A stretch of DNA of 10,647 bases from an uncultured Phascolarctobacterium sp. (GCA_900544885.1 UQWU01000052.1:1-10647); one strand, 5' to 3'. Counted from the first letter of the stretch, positions 1 through 7,660 are shown. Notes: generated by a model from the sequence alone, not told the origin. A program made the numbers and translations.

Positions 1-136
1 AATTAAAATGTCTAGCCAACTGGCGGAGAGAATAACGTACAGATTTATTGGATAATATCCCTTGTAATTCTCTGCGGTCACCATAAGAAAAATGTTTACC
101 TTTTATGTGTTTTGTGGTATCTTGAGTATAGTCCAT
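1..136 (-). CDS. IS30-family transposase, N-terminal part (runs off the left edge)
   Basis: This is the first 45 codons of an open frame that continues past base 1. It begins at ATG (136-134), with a strong Shine-Dalgarno AAGGAGG at 145-151, eight bases upstream. The peptide starts MDYTQDTTKHIKGKHF and continues with a segment (residues 15-44) that fits the N-terminal helix-turn-helix of IS30-family transposases: a 'K-H-hydrophobic-S/T-x-x-D/E-R' opening, then 'L-Q-x-I-L' and 'S-L-R-Q-L-A-R-H-F'. In the family this domain binds the element's terminal repeats, and the DDE catalytic domain follows; that part lies outside the window, so I cannot say whether the gene is intact. It lies downstream of the nusB-nudF operon and in the same direction, separated from it by a terminator. 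The family call is from pattern recognition of a short stretch, so it is good but not certain. Confidence 0.75.
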   Translation of the reverse strand, partial: MDYTQDTTKHIKGKHFSYGDRRELQGILSNKSVRYSLRQLARHFN

Positions 137-204
137 TGTGATTGCCTCCTTGTAAGTTTTGTGTAGTAGCTTAATTTTAACATGAAGAGGTCACAATGGA
201 CTAT
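128..204 (-). repeat. 14-bp perfect inverted repeat covering the transposase start codon
   Basis: The arm ATAGTCCATTGTGA at 128-141 is the exact reverse complement of TCACAATGGACTAT at 191-204, with 49 bases between. On the minus-strand RNA the outer arm (191-204) is made first. The inner arm (128-141) contains the transposase AUG (134-136), and the loop contains the Shine-Dalgarno site. A transcript covering both arms could pair the start codon into a 14-bp stem. The repeat is seen directly; its role in hiding the start from read-through transcripts is inferred by analogy with IS10 and IS50. Confidence 0.6.
174..182 (-). promoter_or_regulatory. Possible extended -10 promoter element of the transposase gene
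   Basis: On the minus strand these bases read TGTTAAAAT, an extended -10 motif (TG-N-TAAAAT, five of six matches to TATAAT). No good -35 box lies at the right distance, which extended -10 promoters can tolerate. A start about seven bases downstream (near 167) would give an RNA that keeps the Shine-Dalgarno at 145-151 but leaves out the outer arm of the inverted repeat (191-204). In AT-rich DNA such motifs also arise by chance. Confidence 0.35.
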
Positions 205-221
205 TTTTATTCTGTTTTCAA

Positions 222-250
222 GGTGTGCAATTTCATTTTACAATGAACCA
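222..250. mobile_element. Probable outer end of the IS30-family element (boundary approximate)
   Basis: Upstream of the transposase, the minus strand carries TTGTAAAATGAAATTGCAC (225-243 region), a composition like the terminal inverted repeats of Firmicutes IS30-family elements as I remember them. It lies about 90-115 bases upstream of the transposase start, a plausible leader length for an IS end. Neither the exact end nor the target duplication can be set, because the other end of the element is outside the window. Confidence 0.35.
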
Positions 251-287
251 TTAATAAATAATTCCCATACTTCTACGTTTTAAGCAT

Positions 288-324
288 AAAAAAATACGCA
301 ATAACCATTATTAGTTATTGCGTA
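288..324 (-). terminator. Rho-independent terminator of the nusB-nudF operon
   Basis: On the minus strand, TACGCAATAAC (324-314) and GTTATTGCGTA (305-295) form a perfect 11-bp stem around an 8-base loop. A run of seven T residues (294-288) follows directly. The structure begins 43 bases after the nudF stop codon. The stem is AT-rich and so only moderately stable, which leaves room for some read-through into the IS30 transposase beyond. On the plus strand no T run follows the stem, so it works in one direction only. Confidence 0.88.
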
Positions 325-367
325 ATAAATTTACAAATTATTTTATATTTATACTAAATATTATTGC

Positions 368-928
368 TTACAAAATTTTACAAACATATAATGCACATAA
401 TGTTTTCGCATCATATAATGCACCACTTTGAACCATCTGTTGCAATTCACTCGGAGTAAAAGCCTGAATACCGATAAATTCATCCTCATCCGTATGCTGA
501 GCATACTTAGTTAAACCTTCCGCTTTGTATAAATGAATGATTTCATCGGAAAAGCCAGGAGTGGTAGCAATACTTAAAAGTTTTTCCCACTTTTCTGCTT
601 CATAACCTGTTTCTTCACTTAATTCACGTTTAGCACATTCTAGCGGGTCTTCATTTTCTCCATGGTCTAATTTGCCGGCAGGAATTTCCCACAGCAAAGT
701 ATTAATGGGATAACGACATTGCTTAACAAGCACCACTTTACCATCTGCTAGAACAGGTACAATAGCAACGGCACCAGGGTGACGGATATATTCACGGGTA
801 GTATCCTCGCCATTGGGCAATGTAACATGATCGCGTTGTACTTTGAGCAGGCGACCACTGAACACCTCTTCGTTACTTCCCGGAACATATATTTCATCTA
901 ATTCTTTTTCATGAAATTTTTTCAGCAT
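368..928 (-). CDS. nudF: ADP-ribose pyrophosphatase, Nudix hydrolase family
   Basis: The 186-residue product is predicted to hydrolyse ADP-ribose to AMP and ribose 5-phosphate in the cytosol, clearing reactive ADP-ribose from NAD turnover. The N-terminal region (about 20-50) has the beta strands usual in this group, with 'HPGAVAIVP' at 50-58. The Nudix box runs from G85 to Y109 and ends in RELSEETGY (101-109), giving the metal-binding glutamates. A proline 16 residues after the box glycine (P124, in TTPGFSDE) is the known ADP-ribose subfamily marker. One oddity: between E91 and R101 there are nine residues instead of the canonical seven, a two-residue insertion in the box loop. The ATG start is preceded by AGGAAGG inside the recN 3' end; the recN stop lies three bases upstream. 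It is the last gene of the operon, 43 bases before the terminator. Confidence 0.9.
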   Translation of the reverse strand: MLKKFHEKELDEIYVPGSNEEVFSGRLLKVQRDHVTLPNGEDTTREYIRHPGAVAIVPVLADGKVVLVKQCRYPINTLLWEIPAGKLDHGENEDPLECAKRELSEETGYEAEKWEKLLSIATTPGFSDEIIHLYKAEGLTKYAQHTDEDEFIGIQAFTPSELQQMVQSGALYDAKTLCALYVCKIL

Positions 929-931
929 TTT

Positions 932-2638
932 TTACACCTTCCTGTGCTTATCCTGCTGTAATTTATTTTTCACAGCTTGAGCGGACTGCAATAATTCGGC
1001 AGCACTTTCGTAAGCAGCTAAGCTAGTACTATCACCTGCCGTCATACGAACAAGCTCTTGCAGACGTGCATTATAATCCAAAATACTCAATACTGTTGCT
1101 GTTCGTCCATCAGCACTGCGTTTTTCAATATGAATATGATTGTCAGCAAAAGCCGCTATCTGTGGCAAGTGCGTGATGCATAAAACTTGGCCTACTGTAG
1201 AAATCGCGGCAATTTTTTCTGCCATGCGTTGAGCAGTGATTCCGCCAACACCAGTATCGATTTCGTCGAACACCATAGTCCCGACAGTACCTGTATACAT
1301 CATAACGGTTTTTAGTGCTAAGGCTATACGGCTTAATTCACCGCCTGATGCAACTTTTTCTAAATCATTAAGAGGTTCTCCCATATTAGCTGTAAAGAGG
1401 AAACGTAATACATCACAGCCGTATGGTGTAAATTGAGTACTTGCTTCTATTTTAATAGCAAAAACACCATTTGGCATCGCTAAATCATGAATATGTTCTG
1501 TAATGCGTATAGCTAACTCTTTACTACTTTGTTGACGTTTACTGGTTAAAACTGCGGCCGCTTTAGTAAGTTTAGCAGTTACTTGTTCTAAAGCTTTTTT
1601 CGCTTTAGCGATATTAGCCGCAATATTTTCTAGCTGTTCTAGTTTTTCTTGGGCTACAGCCAAATAATTTAAAACAGCCTCTGTTGTACCACCATATTTT
1701 TTCTGCAAGCGATAAATAGTATCTAAGCGTTCTTGTACCTGGGCAGCACGCTCCGCATTAAACTCGCTACCTGCCAAATAAGAACTCAGCTCCGTACGGC
1801 AATCATCTAAGCTAATCCAAGCACTGTCAACACCTTCAGCTAACGGTTTTAATTTAGCATCGTAGCGGGCTGCATACTGCAATTCATCACGTACACCTGC
1901 CAACTGTGCTAAAATACCCTCATCTGCATCAAGATAGTTATAACTGCGGTCCACTGATTTAATAATCCGCTCACTATTTTGTAATAAACGAGCCTCTTCT
2001 TCTAAACCTGTTTCTTCGCCTATTTTTAAGGAAGCATTTTCAATTTCCTGAATTTCCCAAGCATAACGGTCTAGCAATAAATCCTGTTTTTCATTCGCAG
2101 CCTGCAAGCTTTCTAAATTTTGCTTACACAGCATATATTCTTTGTACAAATCCTGATAAACTATCAAGGCACTATGCAAAGCATCGCCGCCATAAGCATC
2201 TGTCAAAAGGCGTGGAGTTTCCTGTTTCAGTAAGGCTTGGTTTTCATGCTGACCATGAATATCTACCAAAACACTACTGAGCTGACGCACAATATTTAGC
2301 GGCACCTGTACGCCGTTGATGAAAGCACGGCTTTTACCTGTAGCACTAAGCTGGCGTTTCAGAAATAAATCATCCTCAGCGTCAATACCATGTTCTACCA
2401 ACAACGCTTTGATATCCCTACGCCCGGAAATATCAAAAACAGCCTGCACCCACAATCCGTCAGTACCACTGCGTACATAGTCTGCAGACGCACGTCCGCC
2501 CAACACCATACCAAAGGCATCAATCAAAATAGATTTGCCCGCACCTGTTTCACCTGTAAAAACATTAAAGCCTGCTGTAAAATCAGCATGAGCATCTTCT
2601 AATAATGCAAAATTATGAACATGCAGTGACTGTAACAT
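932..2638 (-). CDS. recN: DNA repair ATPase RecN (SMC-like)
   Basis: RecN is an SMC-like ATPase that gathers at double-strand breaks and helps early recombinational repair by holding DNA ends together. The 568-residue length fits the family (553 in E. coli, about 576 in B. subtilis). Visible motifs are Walker A GETGAGKS (29-36), the RecN-typical DIHGQHENQ (126-134), the ABC signature SGGELSRIALALK (431-443), Walker B TMVFDEID (454-461) and a switch histidine in CITHLPQ (487-493). The middle part (about 160-375) is rich in Leu, Glu, Lys and Gln and fits a coiled coil; it is shorter than in true SMC proteins. The ATG has AGGGG about eight bases upstream. It follows argR by 14 bases, a widely conserved pairing in Bacillota. 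No SOS (LexA) box is visible in that gap, so it is probably expressed with the operon. Confidence 0.97.
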   Translation of the reverse strand: MLQSLHVHNFALLEDAHADFTAGFNVFTGETGAGKSILIDAFGMVLGGRASADYVRSGTDGLWVQAVFDISGRRDIKALLVEHGIDAEDDLFLKRQLSATGKSRAFINGVQVPLNIVRQLSSVLVDIHGQHENQALLKQETPRLLTDAYGGDALHSALIVYQDLYKEYMLCKQNLESLQAANEKQDLLLDRYAWEIQEIENASLKIGEETGLEEEARLLQNSERIIKSVDRSYNYLDADEGILAQLAGVRDELQYAARYDAKLKPLAEGVDSAWISLDDCRTELSSYLAGSEFNAERAAQVQERLDTIYRLQKKYGGTTEAVLNYLAVAQEKLEQLENIAANIAKAKKALEQVTAKLTKAAAVLTSKRQQSSKELAIRITEHIHDLAMPNGVFAIKIEASTQFTPYGCDVLRFLFTANMGEPLNDLEKVASGGELSRIALALKTVMMYTGTVGTMVFDEIDTGVGGITAQRMAEKIAAISTVGQVLCITHLPQIAAFADNHIHIEKRSADGRTATVLSILDYNARLQELVRMTAGDSTSLAAYESAAELLQSAQAVKNKLQQDKHRKV

Positions 2639-2652
2639 GAAATTACCCCTGC

Positions 2653-3102
2653 TTATCTATAAGCCTGTAAGCGTCCTAATAAAACGGCAACGCTTTCTCT
2701 ATTTTCTACAGCAACAAAAATTGTATCATCACCAGCAATGGAGCCAAGTACCTCCGGCCATTTCATAAAATCGATAGCAAAAGCAACAGCATTAGCAGTA
2801 CCGGGCAGAGTATGAATAACAACCATGTTTTCATTATTGCGGATTGTAATAATAGAATCATGGAATGTACGCTCCAGACGTTCTACGGTCAGCATTGCAC
2901 TATGCTCTTTCGGATAAGCATAACGATAATGACCATTAGCATCAGGAACCTTTACCAACATCATTTCCTTAATGTCGCGGGATACGGTAGCCTGAGTAAC
3001 ATCAATACCCTCTCTGCGTAAAGCGACAGCTAAATCTTCCTGGGTTTCGATAACATTATTATCGATAATGTCTTTGATTTTAGCATGTCTATTCATCTTC
3101 AT
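2653..3102 (-). CDS. argR: Arginine repressor ArgR/AhrC
   Basis: This is the arginine-responsive regulator that binds ARG boxes as a hexamer, repressing biosynthesis and in many Bacillota activating catabolism. The N-terminal winged helix-turn-helix includes TQEDL (20-24) and TQATVSRDIKE (36-46). The C-terminal domain carries GTANAVA (101-107) and the arginine-binding GDDTI (124-128). I choose ATG at 3102 (149 residues, the same as the B. subtilis protein): GAGGTGA at 3109-3115 then lies six bases upstream. A TTG at 3108 would touch the ribosome site directly, and the next ATG (3096) is 12 bases away. It sits 33 bases after nadK and 14 before recN. No arginine pathway genes are present here, and I saw no convincing ARG box, so it probably acts on distant targets. 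Confidence 0.95.
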   Translation of the reverse strand: MKMNRHAKIKDIIDNNVIETQEDLAVALRREGIDVTQATVSRDIKEMMLVKVPDANGHYRYAYPKEHSAMLTVERLERTFHDSIITIRNNENMVVIHTLPGTANAVAFAIDFMKWPEVLGSIAGDDTIFVAVENRESVAVLLGRLQAYR

Positions 3103-3135
3103 AGTCAATCACCTCGTAAGCATCGTATTGCCAAG

Positions 3136-3996
3136 CTACAGATTACGCATCAGCTTTTGCTGCCATGTCTGATAGTAATCGCGGCTGGTTAGTCTTATAA
3201 ATTTCATTGTATAGGGACTTTTCTCTATACGCACATAAGTATTTTCTCTTACTTCTAAAACATTTTCACCATCGGCGGACAGCATCATTTCCTCACTACC
3301 AGGCACAGCCTTCAGCTCAATGATTTCCGACATCGGAATCACTAAAGCTCTAGTAGTTAAGGAATGGGCACAGACAGGAGTAATAACACTTACATCTAGC
3401 TCCGGCATAACCAACGGTCCACCCGCTGATAAAGAATAAGCTGTAGAGCCGGTAGCTGTAGAAACGATTAAGCCATCAGCAGCATAACGACCGGAAGGCT
3501 TACCGTTAATATACATTGTCAGATGTGCCAGCTTACTGAACATACCCTTAGCCAGTACTAAATCATTTAATGCGTGCACCGTGGTAATAACTTCGTCATT
3601 GCTGATAACCTGTGCCTGTAACAGACTGCGGTTTTCAATGCTATATTTTCCTTGCGCTAATCTGCTGATGGCCTTTCCCATCCCCTGCAAATCTATCTCC
3701 GCCAAAAAGCCTAATTTGCCGAAATTGATACCAAAGGCAGGAATCCCTAACGGCACTAGATAACGTGCCATCTGTAATAAAGTACCGTCGCCGCCTAAGC
3801 TTACGGCAGCAGATAAGGTACGTAGGGAATCAGGATCACTTTTATCATAGGCAGGACAATTATAGCCCTCGGCAACATATTTCGGCAGTACCGGCTCCAT
3901 ACCCCAATCGCGACATAAATCCACTATTTCTGGTAGAGCGATACAAACTTTTTCTTTGCTCAGATTAGGAAAAATAGCTAGACGTTTTTTAGTCAT
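3136..3996 (-). CDS. nadK: NAD kinase
   Basis: NadK phosphorylates NAD+ to NADP+, using ATP or polyphosphate, and is the only de novo source of NADP in most bacteria. The 286-residue protein shows the family's GGDGT motif (68-72), the N-D pair of the NE/D motif (LNDLVL, 143-148), and the glycine-rich segment GLIVSTATGSTAYSLSAGGP (175-194) that binds the nucleotide. The start is an ATG whose first eight bases (ATGACTAA, 3996-3989) overlap the end of tlyA, so translation is probably coupled. The position between tlyA and argR-recN is typical of Bacillota. All key motifs are intact and nothing looks unusual. Confidence 0.97.
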   Translation of the reverse strand: MTKKRLAIFPNLSKEKVCIALPEIVDLCRDWGMEPVLPKYVAEGYNCPAYDKSDPDSLRTLSAAVSLGGDGTLLQMARYLVPLGIPAFGINFGKLGFLAEIDLQGMGKAISRLAQGKYSIENRSLLQAQVISNDEVITTVHALNDLVLAKGMFSKLAHLTMYINGKPSGRYAADGLIVSTATGSTAYSLSAGGPLVMPELDVSVITPVCAHSLTTRALVIPMSEIIELKAVPGSEEMMLSADGENVLEVRENTYVRIEKSPYTMKFIRLTSRDYYQTWQQKLMRNL

Positions 3997-4822
3997 GATG
4001 TGCCTCGGTTTCGGTGTTTTTCTTATCTAAATCACCATGGCTTTTGCCTACCAATTCAGCGACAAAGGCAGGAGAAACTGCATCATCAGCACCTAAAGTA
4101 AGATGCAGCAGATATTCAATATTACCTTCAGGTCCTTTAATCGGCGAAAAATCTAAGCCGGCAATACCAAAGCCTTCTTCTTTAGCAAAAGCAATAACAT
4201 TATTAATAACCTGCTCATGTACACGTGCATCACGTACTACACCTTTTTTGCCGACATTTTCTTTGCCTGCTTCAAATTGAGGTTTGATTAGAGCAATGAC
4301 AAAACCATCTTCTTTAAGAATTTTATGAACTGCGGGCAAAATTTTATCTAAAGAAATAAAGGCTACGTCAATAGTGGCTGCATCCACCTGCTCCGGCAAG
4401 CTATCCGCCTCTAAATAGCGTACATTAGTGCGTTCCATATTAATAACACGCTCATCATTACGCAATTTCCACGCTAATTGGCCATAACCAACGTCGATAG
4501 CATAAACTTTAGCAGCACCATTTTGCAGTGCACAATCAGTAAAGCCACCAGTAGAAGCACCAATATCAGCCACAACTTTATCTTGTACACTGATAGGAAA
4601 AATCTGTAAGGCTTTTTCCAATTTAAGACCACCACGGCTTACATAGGGCAGCTTATTGCCAAGTAAGCGGATAGTTACATCAGGAGGTACCGGAGTACCT
4701 GGTTTATCTATTTTCTGCTCATTTACCAAAACTTGGCCTGCCATAATAGCCGCCTGCGCCTTGGCACGGCTTTCAAATAACGCACGATTCATTAAAAGTG
4801 CGTCCAGTCTTTCTTTTTTCAC
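3989..4822 (-). CDS. tlyA: TlyA-family rRNA (cytidine-2'-O)-methyltransferase
   Basis: TlyA proteins methylate ribose 2'-O positions of rRNA (C1409 of 16S and C1920 of 23S in mycobacteria). The old name 'hemolysin' is kept in many annotations. Residues about 4-50 form an S4 RNA-binding domain (ERLDALLMNRALFESRAKAQ). A Rossmann methyltransferase domain follows, with the SAM site DIGASTGGFTD (86-96). K67 (SRGGLK), D152, K180 (LIKPQ) and E236 reproduce the spacing of the K-D-K-E catalytic set of the mycobacterial enzyme. The start is GTG at 4822, overlapping the dxs stop as GTGA, with AAGGGTGA just upstream. The last 20 residues or so are charged and His/Glu/Asp-rich and look like a lineage-specific tail; the final bases overlap nadK. 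Which rRNA sites it modifies here cannot be told from the sequence. Confidence 0.93.
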   Translation of the reverse strand: MKKERLDALLMNRALFESRAKAQAAIMAGQVLVNEQKIDKPGTPVPPDVTIRLLGNKLPYVSRGGLKLEKALQIFPISVQDKVVADIGASTGGFTDCALQNGAAKVYAIDVGYGQLAWKLRNDERVINMERTNVRYLEADSLPEQVDAATIDVAFISLDKILPAVHKILKEDGFVIALIKPQFEAGKENVGKKGVVRDARVHEQVINNVIAFAKEEGFGIAGLDFSPIKGPEGNIEYLLHLTLGADDAVSPAFVAELVGKSHGDLDKKNTETEAHHD

Positions 4823-6735
4823 TTTGCTTCACCCTTTACAAAGGCAACTGCTTTGCGGACAATGCTTGGAGTATCCAAACCTAAATCCCTGAACAGCAAT
4901 TTTTTGTCGCCATGTACTACAAATGCATCAGGAATACCTAATGTCAATACTTCACACTTTTCCAGCATTTGTGCATCATTTAAAGTTTCTAAGACAGCAC
5001 TGCCTACACCACCTGCTAAAACGCCTTCTTCCAAAGTAATAATTTTACCATAATGCTTAGCATCTTCCAGTAATAATTCCTTATCTAAAGGCTTAGCAAA
5101 ACGCATATTGACAACACCGGCTTTAATCCCCTGCTCTGCAAGCAGCTCTGCTGCCTCTAGAGCCGGTTTAACCATACTGCCGATGGCCCACAAACAAACA
5201 TCATTGCCTTCACGCAGAACTTCTGCTTTACCGATAGACAGAGTATGCATGGGTTCGGTAATATCCACACCGATACCACTGCCACGAGGATAACGTAAAG
5301 AAATCGGAGCATCAAAATCAAGCGCTGTTTTCAACATATGACGCAACTCATTTTCATCCTTGGGTGCCATAATCGTCATATTCGGCATACTACGCAAATA
5401 AGCATAATCAAAGACACCATGATGGGTATAACCATCATCGCCAACTAAACCTGCACGATCCAAACATAATGTTACATGCAGCTTTTGAATGCAGATATCA
5501 TGGAGTACAGAATCATATGCACGCTGCATAAATGAGCTATAAATTGCAGCTACAGGTTTCATCCCCGCTGCCGCCATACCTGCAGATGCCGTTACAGCAT
5601 GCTGCTCAGCAATACCTACATCAAAGAAATGGTCCTGATGTTTTTGGGCAAAAATATTTAATCCCGTGCCATCCGGCATAGCTGCGGTAACACCGACGAT
5701 TTTAGCATCAGTATCCGCTAACTCGCTCAAAGCATTACCAAAAACTTCTGTATAAGTTACAGGAGCATTGGGATTGGCGATTTTCTTACCTGTAGCAATA
5801 TCAAAAGGACCTGTACCATGGAATTTATTCGGACTTTCTTCGGCCGGTTTGTAGCCCTTGCCTTTTTTAGTCAGTACATGAACCATAACGGGACCATCAA
5901 TTTTTTTAGCAGCTTGCAGCACTTCAATAAGTCCGTTCAGGTCGTGACCATCTACAGGACCTAAATAAGTAAAACCCAGCTCTTCAAAAATAGATGTCGG
6001 CACCATAAGATATTTCACACTGCCCTTTAAACGACGGATAGCTTTCAGTACATCAGTACCGAATTCCATATTTTTCAGCCAGCCTTCAATATCGTTTTTA
6101 ATTTTATTATAAGTTTCGCCAGTACGCAGCTGATATAAATATTCACTCATCGCACCAACGTTTTTCGAAATAGACATTTCGTTATCATTGAGGATGACAA
6201 TCATTTTCTTATGCAGCATACCAGAGTTATTCAAAGCTTCATAAGCCATGCCGCCGGTCATAGAGCCATCACCGATAACAGCAACGACATCATAATCCTC
6301 ACCTTGCAGGTCTCTAGCTACGGCCATGCCTAATGCTGCAGAAATAGAAGTACTGGAGTGACCGGTGCCAAAAGCGTCATGCTCACTTTCAGTACGCTTA
6401 GGAAATCCTGAAAGTCCACCATATTGACGTAATGTCGGAAACTGTTCCTTACGTCCGGTAATTATCTTATGAATATAAGATTGATGGCCAACATCAAAAA
6501 TCAACTTATCATGGGGAGTAGAAAATACCTTATGCAAAGCCAAAGTCAGTTCCACTACACCAAGATTCGGTGCTAAGTGTCCGCCGGTATGAGAAATAAC
6601 TTCAATTAACATCTGACGGATTTCTTTGGCCAGCTGCTTTAACTGCTCTACATTCAGCTTTTTAACATCCTCAGGAGAGTTGATGTGTGCAAGCAGGGAT
6701 CTGGCACCTATTGGCAGAGATTTATTTGCAGTCAT
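4819..6735 (-). CDS. dxs: 1-deoxy-D-xylulose-5-phosphate synthase
   Basis: Dxs joins pyruvate and glyceraldehyde 3-phosphate with thiamine diphosphate (TPP), the first and often rate-limiting step of the MEP isoprenoid pathway. From the ATG at 6735 the protein has 638 residues, normal for the family. Motifs are TGGH (50-53), GHSSTSISAALG (125-136), the TPP/Mg site GDGSMTGG (155-162) with NDN (183-185), the catalytic glutamate E377 in GIAEQHA, and the transketolase pyrimidine region DRAGLVGDDGYTHHG (426-440). A longer frame opens at TTG (6768), adding 11 residues (MRIFSERLSNF). I prefer the ATG because the family normally starts close to it, and because the stretch upstream of the TTG has no good ribosome site, while AAAGG lies about 12 bases before the ATG. 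The spacing is long, so the start is not certain. It follows ispA by 49 bases, the widest gap in the run. Confidence 0.96.
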   Translation of the reverse strand: MTANKSLPIGARSLLAHINSPEDVKKLNVEQLKQLAKEIRQMLIEVISHTGGHLAPNLGVVELTLALHKVFSTPHDKLIFDVGHQSYIHKIITGRKEQFPTLRQYGGLSGFPKRTESEHDAFGTGHSSTSISAALGMAVARDLQGEDYDVVAVIGDGSMTGGMAYEALNNSGMLHKKMIVILNDNEMSISKNVGAMSEYLYQLRTGETYNKIKNDIEGWLKNMEFGTDVLKAIRRLKGSVKYLMVPTSIFEELGFTYLGPVDGHDLNGLIEVLQAAKKIDGPVMVHVLTKKGKGYKPAEESPNKFHGTGPFDIATGKKIANPNAPVTYTEVFGNALSELADTDAKIVGVTAAMPDGTGLNIFAQKHQDHFFDVGIAEQHAVTASAGMAAAGMKPVAAIYSSFMQRAYDSVLHDICIQKLHVTLCLDRAGLVGDDGYTHHGVFDYAYLRSMPNMTIMAPKDENELRHMLKTALDFDAPISLRYPRGSGIGVDITEPMHTLSIGKAEVLREGNDVCLWAIGSMVKPALEAAELLAEQGIKAGVVNMRFAKPLDKELLLEDAKHYGKIITLEEGVLAGGVGSAVLETLNDAQMLEKCEVLTLGIPDAFVVHGDKKLLFRDLGLDTPSIVRKAVAFVKGEAK

Positions 6736-6784
6736 AAAATTACTTAACCTTTCTGAGAAAATTCTCAAATATCTTTATTTATGA

Positions 6785-7660
6785 TTAATTTTTGCGGTTA
6801 GTCATCATTTTAGTGATTTGACGCAAATGTTCAGCATTATCACCAAACATTTCTAAGCATTCCAATGCTTCATTAACAGTTTTTTCAGCTAATTCGTGAG
6901 CAGCTTGAAGACCATAAAGGCTTACATAAGTAGATTTATTATTTTTCGCATCACTACCTGTCGGTTTGCCAAGTTCTTCTGCAGTACCTTCAACATCAAG
7001 AATATCGTCGGTAATCTGGAATGCCAAGCCTAGCAAATCAGCAAATTTAGTTAATGCCAGTAATTGTTCGTCACTAGCACCTGCTAAATGAGCACCACCG
7101 CGGATAGCAGCAATAAACAATGCACCAGTTTTACCTGAGTGCAGTTTACGCAACTCTTCAGGAGAAATCTCCTTGCCTTCATATTCTAAATCCAGACCTT
7201 GACCACCTACCATGCCGAAATTACCAGCACACATAGCCATTTCACGAACTGTTTCAATCAACGCTTTCGGGTCGACATTACGTTGTTCCAGCATTACTTC
7301 AAAAGCTAAAGTTAAAAGACCGTCACCAGCCAGCACTGCCATAGCTTCGCCAAAAACTTTATGATTTGTCAGACGTCCGCGACGATAATCATCATCATCC
7401 ATGCATGGAAGGTCATCATGAATCAAAGAATAAGTATGAATCATTTCCAGGCCGCAAGCAACGGGCAGATAATTATAGCCCTTGCTTCCTACTGCTTCAG
7501 CAGCAGCCATCAAAAGAATCGGACGGATACGTTTGCCGCCTGCCATCAAGCTATACTCCATAGCTTCATCAACTTTAGAAATACCTTTTTTCGCAATTCT
7601 ATTTTTTAAATAGTTTTCGACAAGTTTACGTTGTCCATCATAATAAGCTTGAAAGTCCAT
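6785..7660 (-). CDS. ispA: Short-chain (farnesyl) diphosphate synthase
   Basis: This polyprenyl synthase condenses isopentenyl diphosphate with dimethylallyl and geranyl diphosphates, most likely giving farnesyl diphosphate for undecaprenyl carriers and quinones. Visible motifs are GGKRIRP (41-47), the first aspartate-rich motif DDLPCMDDDDYRRGR (82-96) with the two-residue insertion of bacterial type II enzymes, GGQGLDL (152-158) and the second aspartate-rich motif TDDILD (217-222). The residues just before the first motif (HTYSLIHDD, 75-83) match E. coli IspA, with Tyr at position -5, which favours a C15 product. A C20 product cannot be fully excluded. The ATG overlaps the xseB stop (TAATG), and its Shine-Dalgarno GGAGG lies within the last xseB codons, so translation is likely coupled. 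Pairing with dxs puts both ends of isoprenoid supply in one transcript. Confidence 0.93.
   Translation of the reverse strand: MDFQAYYDGQRKLVENYLKNRIAKKGISKVDEAMEYSLMAGGKRIRPILLMAAAEAVGSKGYNYLPVACGLEMIHTYSLIHDDLPCMDDDDYRRGRLTNHKVFGEAMAVLAGDGLLTLAFEVMLEQRNVDPKALIETVREMAMCAGNFGMVGGQGLDLEYEGKEISPEELRKLHSGKTGALFIAAIRGGAHLAGASDEQLLALTKFADLLGLAFQITDDILDVEGTAEELGKPTGSDAKNNKSTYVSLYGLQAAHELAEKTVNEALECLEMFGDNAEHLRQITKMMTNRKN

Noticed and set aside
232..247. Small hairpin TTCATT / AATGAA in the leader region
   Set aside because: Only six AT-rich pairs with no T run; more likely part of the IS end than a terminator or regulatory stem.
3097..3108. TTG at 3108 as the argR start (151 residues)
   Set aside because: The ribosome site GAGGTGA (3109-3115) would touch it directly; the ATG at 3102 has normal six-base spacing and gives the family-typical length.
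2639..3135. ARG box or LexA/SOS box near argR and recN
   Set aside because: I looked in the gaps around both genes and saw no stretch fitting either operator well enough to report.
4014..4280. Plus-strand open frame of 88 codons opposite tlyA, and similar frames at 1236-1436, 3581-3763, 4656-4892, 7361-7609 and 9320-9565
   Set aside because: All are antisense to well-supported genes, with no family features or start signals; they are the expected mirror of codon bias.
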